Positions 58,275 to 64,000 of a stretch of 64,000 bases of DNA are shown here, piece after piece. The stretch spans positions 2,191,501-2,255,500 of the forward strand of contig NZ_CP029797.1 of NCBI RefSeq assembly GCF_003268595.1, given 5' to 3'. The translations under genes and the position numbers were made by a program. This DNA is from Paraliobacillus zengyii (lineage in GTDB: Bacteria > Bacillota > Bacilli > Bacillales > Amphibacillaceae). The notes under the pieces are model-generated. The model was not told the DNA's origin. It was given only the letters and a program-made list of their open reading frames with translations, and made no database searches. Positions within the stretch are counted from its first letter, which is position 1; each line of letters starts with the position of its first letter.

Positions 58275-59154
58275 TTTGTTTTCCCTCCTCTTTTAACATT
58301 GGAAAACCTAATTTTTCTCGTTCCTCTACATAAAGTTTAGCTATAGCACGTGCTAAATTTCGTACACGTCCAATATAACCTGTTCTTTCAGTGACAGAAA
58401 TTACGCCTTTAGCATCTAGTAAGTTAAAAGTATGCGAACATTTTAATACATAATCATAGGCTGGAAAAACCAATCCTTTTTCCATGGTTTGTTTTGCCTC
58501 TTGTTCATATGTTGTAAACAAATTAAACAACATATCTGTATTCGATTCTTCAAAAGTGTATTTCGAGTGTTCCAACTCTGGTTGATAAAAAATATCTCCG
58601 ACCGTAACACCATCTGTCCATTCTAAATCGAAAACATTTTCTTTATCTTGTATATAAGAAGCAAGACGTTCCAATCCATATGTAATTTCTACTGCTACTG
58701 GTTTGGCTTCCATACCACCAATTTGCTGAAAATAAGTAAATTGCGTAATTTCCATACCATCTAACCAAACTTCCCAACCTAGACCTGCCGCACCAAGTGT
58801 GGGATTCTCCCAATTATCCTCTACAAAACGAATGTCATGTTTCAGTGGATCAATTCCCAATTTTTCAAGTGATTCTAAATATAGTTCCTGAATATTATCA
58901 GGTGATGGCTTCATAATTACCTGAAATTGATGATGTTGATAAAGTCTATTAGGGTTCTGTCCATAACGTCCATCTGCTGGGCGTCTAGAAGGTTCTACAT
59001 AAGCTACATTCCAAGGTTCAGGACCTAGGCTTCTTAATAAAGTCATAGGTGACATAGTACCGGCACCTTTTTCCACATCATATGCTTGCATTAAAATGCA
59101 ATTTTGATCTGACCAGTGCGTTTGCAGTGTTAAAATCATTTCTTGTATATTCAT
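58261..59154 (-). CDS. glyQ: Glycyl-tRNA synthetase alpha subunit
   Basis: 297 residues. Class II catalytic subunit; forms glycyl-adenylate. Characteristic segments: [33 protein letters not shown] (motif 2 region), [19 protein letters not shown] and [14 protein letters not shown] (motif 3). ATG 59154 has GGAGGG upstream. First gene of glyQ-glyS behind a T-box leader. Confidence 0.97.
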   Translation of the reverse strand: MNIQEMILTLQTHWSDQNCILMQAYDVEKGAGTMSPMTLLRSLGPEPWNVAYVEPSRRPADGRYGQNPNRLYQHHQFQVIMKPSPDNIQELYLESLEKLGIDPLKHDIRFVEDNWENPTLGAAGLGWEVWLDGMEITQFTYFQQIGGMEAKPVAVEITYGLERLASYIQDKENVFDLEWTDGVTVGDIFYQPELEHSKYTFEESNTDMLFNLFTTYEQEAKQTMEKGLVFPAYDYVLKCSHTFNLLDAKGVISVTERTGYIGRVRNLARAIAKLYVEEREKLGFPMLKEEGKQNENN

Positions 59155-59210
59155 TATTATTCCCTCCGTCTCTATTCATTTCTTATTTAAAATTATGTGA
59201 AAACACACGC

Positions 59211-59415
59211 AAAATCCCGTCCCTATGCCTCAAAAGTATTGAGGCATAGGGACGGGATTTCCGCGGTTCCACCCTATTTGCTATTTAAATTCAAATAGCC
59301 ACTTTTTTATTGCAATGCTCCAGAGTGCCTTCCTTTTAGTGACCTATATCCAGCTTACACCGACCTGGACTCGCTCTTATAGATATAATAAAAGTACTAC
59401 TCTCTTTCTAAGCAA
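59211..59415 (-). promoter_or_regulatory. T-box riboswitch (glycine, specifier GGC)
   Basis: Minus-strand leader of glyQ. The T-box AGGGTGGAACCGCGG lies at 59275-59261. It is followed by the terminator hairpin at 59260-59211 (AATCCCGTCCCTATGCCTCA and its complement). Stem I contains the AGTCCAGGTCGGTGTAAGCTGG region and the specifier GGC in AAGGCACTC. Uncharged tRNA-Gly should pair with both elements and allow read-through. Confidence 0.93.
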
Positions 59416-59436
59416 AACTCGTCGAATTGTAATGAA

Positions 59437-59465
59437 ATCATACGGTAAATTTGGTGTTTTGTCAA
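59437..59465 (-). promoter_or_regulatory. SigmaA promoter of glyQS
   Basis: TTGACA (59465-59460), 17-base spacer, TATGAT (59442-59437), about 25 bases before the T-box leader. Confidence 0.85.
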
Positions 59466-59477
59466 CTATATTACTAA

Positions 59478-60233
59478 TTAATCAGCATCGGTAAAAAGAT
59501 CTAATTGCTTCAAAAACTTTTTCGATTTAATAAAATAACCTCCGTACTGATCATAGTACGTTTCCATTAATGCTTGCATTAATTTTTTATTTTCTGTTTT
59601 TACTGATATATTGCCGATTCGCTCAATATCCACTGCAGAAAACATTTGAAGTAATTTTACAATTGTACTAGATATAGTTATTGCCTCTTTATCAACCATT
59701 GCACATCTTTGGCAAAGTAGTCCACCTTCTTGTACAGAAAATGCGACATATGCTTCACTATGCTGTCCACAATGTGCACATTGTTGTAGTATTGGAGCAA
59801 AACCAGCCTTTTTATATAGTTTTAATTCGTACATCATCGTTATGATCTCTGGGTCTTTATCATCTGTTATGGCTTGTAAACTAAGAACAAACTGTTTATA
59901 TATGAATGGATCAGCAATCTTTTCATCAATCAACTTATTGGTTAATTCGGCTATATAACTTGCATAAGCTGTTTTAATAATATCTTCTCTAATCTTTCTG
60001 TAGGACAGAATAATTTCGCCCTGCTGTAGCGTCCCTAAACCTGAACCGCCTTGCATTAGAAATGTCCCAAGAATAAATGGCTGCGTTATCGCAGCCATTC
60101 TACTTTTTGGTTTTTTAGCCCCACGTGCAATTGCTGTTACTCTGCCTTTTTCTTTTGTAAATAAGGTAACAAGCTTATGTGTTTCACCATAGTCTTGTGT
60201 GCGTAAAATAACACCTTCTATTTTTTCAAACAC
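59478..60233 (-). CDS. recO: DNA repair protein RecO
   Basis: 251 residues. N-terminal OB fold (EGVILRTQDYGETHKLVTL), helical middle, and a zinc site CAHCG (with CQRC later, about 147-176). RecO loads RecA onto SSB-coated DNA with RecR. The frame opens at 60278, but GTG 60233, behind GGTGA, gives the N-terminus FEKIEGVILRT found in the family. Between yqzL and glyQ as in B. subtilis. Confidence 0.92.
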   Translation of the reverse strand: MFEKIEGVILRTQDYGETHKLVTLFTKEKGRVTAIARGAKKPKSRMAAITQPFILGTFLMQGGSGLGTLQQGEIILSYRKIREDIIKTAYASYIAELTNKLIDEKIADPFIYKQFVLSLQAITDDKDPEIITMMYELKLYKKAGFAPILQQCAHCGQHSEAYVAFSVQEGGLLCQRCAMVDKEAITISSTIVKLLQMFSAVDIERIGNISVKTENKKLMQALMETYYDQYGGYFIKSKKFLKQLDLFTDAD

Positions 60234-60312
60234 TACATTCACCAATCCCCTAAGGCAAATTAACGACGCATTATACATTAAATTAATTTAAATCACGTTA
60301 CAAAATATAATT

Positions 60313-60456
60313 CTAAATTAGGTTATCATATTCTTGTATTGCTTCATTATCAGGTTCTGTTCCACTATCATGATAGACAGTTTCCAATTCTTTCATTAAT
60401 AAATAGGTTTCAATGTTTCCCGTCTGACTAAAGACCTTCCATGATATGTCGACCAC
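60313..60456 (-). CDS. yqzL: YqzL family small protein
   Basis: 47 residues, too short for standard gene finders: VDISWKVFSQTGNIETYLLM with a following KELE and an acidic tail. GTG 60456 has AAAGGTGGGG 6 bases upstream; stop TAG 60315-60313. Its length and the segment WKVFSQTGNIETYLLMKELE match B. subtilis YqzL, found in the same place between era and recO. Function unknown. Confidence 0.85.
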   Translation of the reverse strand: MVDISWKVFSQTGNIETYLLMKELETVYHDSGTEPDNEAIQEYDNLI

Positions 60457-60549
60457 AAGAAACCCCACCTTTCTATGTTAATAAAATATGTGCCTACTAA
60501 TAGAATGACCTAGTCTAATTAAAGCATGAGTTAAAATATTTACCATGTA

Positions 60550-61452
60550 TTAATAGTCATCTTGACTAAAACCATATTCCTTTAAGCTCTGCGGACGATT
60601 TCGCCAATCCTTTTGAACTTTTACCCATAATTCTAAATAAACTTTTGTTCCTAATAATGTTTCAATGTCAATTCTTGCCTTTTTACCAATTTGTTTGAGC
60701 ATAGAACCTTGTTTACCGATAATAATACCTTTTTGCGTGCTTCTTTCTGTAACAATCACAGCTTGTATACGCAGTTTTTCATCATCTTTTTCTATAATAT
60801 CCTCAATCACTACCGCAATTGAGTGTGGAATTTCTTCACGAGTTAATTCTAATGCTTTTTCTCGTATTAACTCACTAATAATGAATCTTTCTGGATGATC
60901 TGTTACCTGATCTTCTGGATAATATTGTGGACCTTCAGGTAAATAACTTTTCAGCACACTAATCATATGGTCAACATTGTTACCTTCTAAAGCAGATATT
61001 GGTACGATTTCAGCAAAATCATACTTGTCCTTATATTTATCGATTAATAAAAACAATTCATCTGGATGTACTTTATCAATTTTATTTATAATTAAAAAAA
61101 CTGGACTTTCTACATTTTCCAAGCGATCAATAATGTATTTATCTCCTGCACCAAAACCTTCTTCGGCGTTAATCATAAATAAAACAATATCTACTCCACT
61201 TAACGTGTTCTGCGCAATTTTAACCATAAAGTCACCTAGACGATGTTTTGGTTTATGAATACCTGGCGTATCAATAAATACAAATTGTGCGTCTGGCTCA
61301 GTTAAAACACCTTGAATCGTATTTCTCGTAGTTTGTGCTTTGTCACTCATAATAGCGATTTTTTGACCGATAACACGATTCATGAAGGTTGATTTACCGA
61401 CATTTGGACGACCTACTATTGTTATAAAACCAGATTGATATGCTTTTTCCAT
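60550..61452 (-). CDS. era: GTPase Era
   Basis: 300 residues. G1 GRPNVGKST (14-22), G2 TTRNTIQG, G3 DTPGIHKP, G4 NKID, then a C-terminal KH domain with [20 protein letters not shown] (about 225-245). It binds the 3' end of 16S rRNA and assists 30S subunit maturation. ATG 61452 has GGAGGA upstream. In B. subtilis cdd separates era from dgkA; it is missing here. Confidence 0.96.
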   Translation of the reverse strand: MEKAYQSGFITIVGRPNVGKSTFMNRVIGQKIAIMSDKAQTTRNTIQGVLTEPDAQFVFIDTPGIHKPKHRLGDFMVKIAQNTLSGVDIVLFMINAEEGFGAGDKYIIDRLENVESPVFLIINKIDKVHPDELFLLIDKYKDKYDFAEIVPISALEGNNVDHMISVLKSYLPEGPQYYPEDQVTDHPERFIISELIREKALELTREEIPHSIAVVIEDIIEKDDEKLRIQAVIVTERSTQKGIIIGKQGSMLKQIGKKARIDIETLLGTKVYLELWVKVQKDWRNRPQSLKEYGFSQDDY

Positions 61453-61627
61453 GTTGTTCCTCCATTAATCCGTAAAAAATATTACTACAATTATTTTACT
61501 ATATATTTAAACATATTTCACATTTTCGACAAAAGCTCCAATTTAATAAAAATGGAGTAGTAATTACAACAAAAAATGGCATAAAACGCGAAAATGTTAA
61601 AAAACGCTCATTAGCCATAAAAAGAAT

Positions 61628-62005
61628 TTAGAATAAAGCCAAAATTTTCGGTATAAATACAAGTGATCCAACAATTAGTGAAACTAGAGCTGCAATCAAT
61701 ACAGCCCCAGCTGTGAGGTCCTTTATTTTCCCTACTGTTGGATGTATTTCTGGTGCTAGATAATCTAATAGGTCTTCAATAGCAGTATTTAGCAACTCAC
61801 AAATTAACACGCTACCAATCGTTAAAGATAATAGCATCCATTCTACTATAGATAATTGGAAAGCCAATCCTAAGCCAATTACAATTAATAAAATGACGAA
61901 ATGTATCTTCATATTATTTTCAGAACGAACTGCGTATTTTATCCCATTTAGTGCATATTTCAGCCCCAACCTACTACGCTTATTCCCTTGATAATCCGAA
62001 GCCAT
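61628..62005 (-). CDS. dgkA: Undecaprenol/diacylglycerol kinase DgkA
   Basis: 125 residues. Three membrane helices. Family motifs: LKYALNGIKYAVRSENNMKIH and the catalytic ICELLNTAIEDLLD segment, with Glu residues that bind Mg-ATP. In Gram-positive bacteria this enzyme mainly phosphorylates undecaprenol, recycling the cell-wall carrier lipid. ATG 62005 is preceded by GAGGAG and overlaps ybeY by 26 bases. Confidence 0.92.
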   Translation of the reverse strand: MASDYQGNKRSRLGLKYALNGIKYAVRSENNMKIHFVILLIVIGLGLAFQLSIVEWMLLSLTIGSVLICELLNTAIEDLLDYLAPEIHPTVGKIKDLTAGAVLIAALVSLIVGSLVFIPKILALF

Positions 62006-62447
62006 TTAAAAGCTCCTCTTGTCTTGCAAACATTTTTTTCTCGTCTACTTCTTTCATGTGATCATAGCCTAATAAATGTAGAAAACCATGTAATGCTAAG
62101 AATCCTAATTCTCTATCTAAACTATGATTGTATTCTTCAGCTTGTTCTTTTGCTTTATCAATGGAAATAACAACATCACCTAACATAAGTGGCATATCTT
62201 CACCAATAATTTCTAACTCGCCTTCTCCCATTTCCTCTAAAGCAAAAGAGATCACATCGGTAGGTTCATCTATCTGACGGTAATTACGGTTTATAATTTG
62301 AATTTCTCTATTATCAACAAAATTAATGGAAAGTTCAGATTCTTGTGTTACTCCCTCCTCTTTTGCTGCATATGTTAATAGTTGTTGGATTAAATCTACA
62401 TACTCTTCTGTTACAGAATTTGTTTCATCATGAAAATCGATATGCAT
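61980..62447 (-). CDS. ybeY: Endoribonuclease YbeY
   Basis: 155 residues. The zinc motif HGFLHLLGYDH (H-x3-H-x5-H) is near residue 120; the fold also shows NYRQIDEPTDVISFAL. It is a metal-dependent RNase needed for 16S rRNA 3' processing and ribosome quality control. Start ATG 62447, two bases after the pgpH stop, with GGAGGCG overlapping that gene's end. Overlaps dgkA at the other end. Confidence 0.94.
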   Translation of the reverse strand: MHIDFHDETNSVTEEYVDLIQQLLTYAAKEEGVTQESELSINFVDNREIQIINRNYRQIDEPTDVISFALEEMGEGELEIIGEDMPLMLGDVVISIDKAKEQAEEYNHSLDRELGFLALHGFLHLLGYDHMKEVDEKKMFARQEELLNGFGLSRE

Positions 62448-62449
62448 GC

Positions 62450-64000
62450 TTACGCCTCCTTTGTTTTTTTACCAGTAGGATATTGAATTCTAGAATGATA
62501 TATCCCATTTAGTGATTCATTAATTGTTGTTTTGATTATATCTAACTCCTTAAAAGTTAGTGCGCTCTCATCTAATTGACCATCTAATAATCGATCTTGG
62601 ATAATGGAGGTTACCATTTCATTAATTTTCTCCATTGATGGCTCTGGAATTGATCGAACTGCCGCTTCAATTGAATCGCAAATTGATATAACTGCTGCCT
62701 CTTTTGTCTGTGGTCGAGGACCAGGATAGCGAAAATCCGACTCTTGTGTCAATTTACCAGAGTCTTTTTCCTTATATAAGAAATATTTTAATAAGGTTGT
62801 ACCGTGGTGTTGTTCGGCAATATCAATAATTTCTCTTGGGAATTTATGTTGGCGTAAAATTTCCGCACCATTATAAGGATGTCCAATAATAATTTCCGCA
62901 CTTTCTTTAGGTTCCAGATAATCATGTGGATTTTGAATACCCATTTGGTTTTCAATAAAATAATGCGGGTGTTTAGTCTTACCTAAATCATGATAATAAG
63001 ATGCCACTCTTGCCAAGAGTCCGTTTGCTCCAATATTCTCACACGCTGCTTCACTTAAGTTTGCAACCATTACACTGTGATGATAAGTACCCGGAGCTTC
63101 CATTAGTATCTTTCGAAGTAACGGATGATTTGGACTAGCTAATGTTAATAATTTAGTATCTGATAAAATGCCTAGTTCTGATTCAAAAAACGGTAAAATA
63201 CCTATTGTTAATATACATGCAGTAAAGGCAGCCGACAATCCATAACCACTAAATACAACATAATCCAAAAGAACATATTTTTCGTAAGACAGAAATAGAA
63301 ATAAAAGAACAGTTAAAATATTAACAACTGCAGTTCCAATACTTGCTTTCAAAATTGTTGATCGATCTTTTATTTTGACTAAGAGCACAATGCTTGCTAA
63401 TTGAGAAAACAAAAAGTATATTCCGACTTCCACATTTAATGAGCCTGGAATTTGTCCATTAAAAATTACACTTCCAATAATTGAAAAAACAATCGCAAAA
63501 GTAATAGCTGACTTTTCACGGAATAACAGCTTCATAAGAAGTACTCCAGTTATAATTGGAACTAAAAAATACAATTGATTTATATTAGTTGCAAAATAAC
63601 TAACAGATTTCATCACTCCAACTATACCAACACTAATAAGCGTAATACCAATTAGCTTTCTATAGTCTAATGTTTGTTCTTTTGAAAAATCATTCATATC
63701 ATAGAAAATAAATCCTAATAATAATAAAATCAAAATCAATAAACCAATTACTGGAAAGACGTTTCGATCACTATTTAACAAACCAACTAATTTCAGTTTT
63801 TCATATAATTCATTTGTTATTGTTTGACCTTCTTGGACAATTACTTCGCCGGCTCTTATCATAACAGGTTCAACATTTTTTATAGCTTGATTTTCCGCTT
63901 CCATTGTCTCATTCACAGAGAAAAATGAATTTTCTACTATAGCAAATTGTCCTACGTCAATTAATGCCGTTTGCAAGTCATTACTTAAACTCGAATAGCG
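62450..64000 (-). CDS. pgpH: HD-domain 7TM phosphodiesterase PgpH (YqfF), 5' part outside window
   Basis: 517 visible codons; the frame stays open to the right edge, so the N-terminal extracellular part is cut off. Seven membrane helices (7TMR-HD) follow a conserved extracellular piece, then the HD domain: YHHSVMVANL, ARVASYYHDLGKTKHP with the HD pair, and AEQHHGTTLLKYF. The family hydrolyses cyclic di-AMP. A TTG (63976) lies in frame but is internal. Heads the pgpH-ybeY-dgkA-era group. Confidence 0.92.
   Translation of the reverse strand, partial: RYSSLSNDLQTALIDVGQFAIVENSFFSVNETMEAENQAIKNVEPVMIRAGEVIVQEGQTITNELYEKLKLVGLLNSDRNVFPVIGLLILILLLLGFIFYDMNDFSKEQTLDYRKLIGITLISVGIVGVMKSVSYFATNINQLYFLVPIITGVLLMKLLFREKSAITFAIVFSIIGSVIFNGQIPGSLNVEVGIYFLFSQLASIVLLVKIKDRSTILKASIGTAVVNILTVLLFLFLSYEKYVLLDYVVFSGYGLSAAFTACILTIGILPFFESELGILSDTKLLTLASPNHPLLRKILMEAPGTYHHSVMVANLSEAACENIGANGLLARVASYYHDLGKTKHPHYFIENQMGIQNPHDYLEPKESAEIIIGHPYNGAEILRQHKFPREIIDIAEQHHGTTLLKYFLYKEKDSGKLTQESDFRYPGPRPQTKEAAVISICDSIEAAVRSIPEPSMEKINEMVTSIIQDRLLDGQLDESALTFKELDIIKTTINESLNGIYHSRIQYPTGKKTKEA

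Overview
The window is a chromosomal segment of a low-GC (roughly one third G+C), endospore-forming member of the Bacillaceae. Protein sequences and gene order follow the Bacillus subtilis yqh-yqg-yqf region (yqhR to yqfF/pgpH), while extra or missing genes point to a halotolerant relative of the Oceanobacillus/Virgibacillus/Gracilibacillus type. The genus is an inference. The only mobile element is one IS1182-type insertion sequence. I see no prophage, CRISPR array, defence island or biosynthetic cluster.

Layout. 0-6 kb: end of yqhR, yqhP, the patatin-like yqhO, an ECF sigma/anti-sigma pair with a matching SigX-type promoter, an unrecognised 569-residue membrane protein, and mntR. 6-11 kb: yqhL, then the glycine cleavage operon gcvT-gcvPA-gcvPB behind a tandem glycine riboswitch. 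11-18.3 kb: the SNF2 ATPase yqhH with yqhG, yqzE, aroK, and the seven-gene comG competence pseudopilus operon with a SigmaA promoter and a possible ComK box. 18.3-19 kb: a lone tRNA-Gln and a structured dispersed repeat. 19-29.7 kb: yqgX, a 54-residue DUF2759 gene, an LtaS-type enzyme (yqgS), glcK, yqgQ, a spoVAF gene away from any spoVA operon, an unknown exported protein, rhomboid protease yqgP, yqgO-like, yqgN (apparently starting at CTG), a zinc-free L33 gene, and a yqzD/yqzC-like pair. 29.7-34.3 kb: the pstS-pstC-pstA-pstB-phoU phosphate operon with a four-repeat Pho box. 34.3-39.3 kb: pbpA, yqgE, sodA and a yteA-type gene. 39.4-41.9 kb: the IS, abutting a six-gene tRNA operon (Asn-Met-His-Ile2-Ser-Phe). 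42-49.4 kb: a Na/Pi cotransporter, NfeD-like protein, LysM-like small protein, a lytic transglycosylase, yqfT, nfo and cshB. 49.7-64 kb: yqfO, trmK, sigA, dnaG, ppsR, glyS-glyQ under a glycine T-box, recO, yqzL, era, dgkA, ybeY and the partial pgpH.

How the genes fit together. Most loci are housekeeping: phosphate acquisition (pst and NptA-like), one-carbon and glycine metabolism (gcv, yqgN), wall and teichoic acid assembly (pbpA, yqgS, dgkA), the macromolecular synthesis cluster (dnaG-sigA), tRNA charging and modification (glyQS, trmK, tRNAs), DNA repair (nfo, recO) and ribosome maturation (era, ybeY). Glycine is sensed twice, by the riboswitch on gcvT and by the T-box on glyQ.

No clearly new multi-gene system was found. 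The most worthwhile leads are the structured repeat at 18.7-18.84 kb, the IS copy whose transposase frame runs through its own terminal repeat into tRNA-Phe, probable non-AUG starts (yqgN, perhaps comGC and comGF), the isolated spoVAF, a possible second Pho box near the Na/Pi transporter, and the orphan membrane protein next to the ECF sigma locus. Database comparisons cited here are from memory; none was run.
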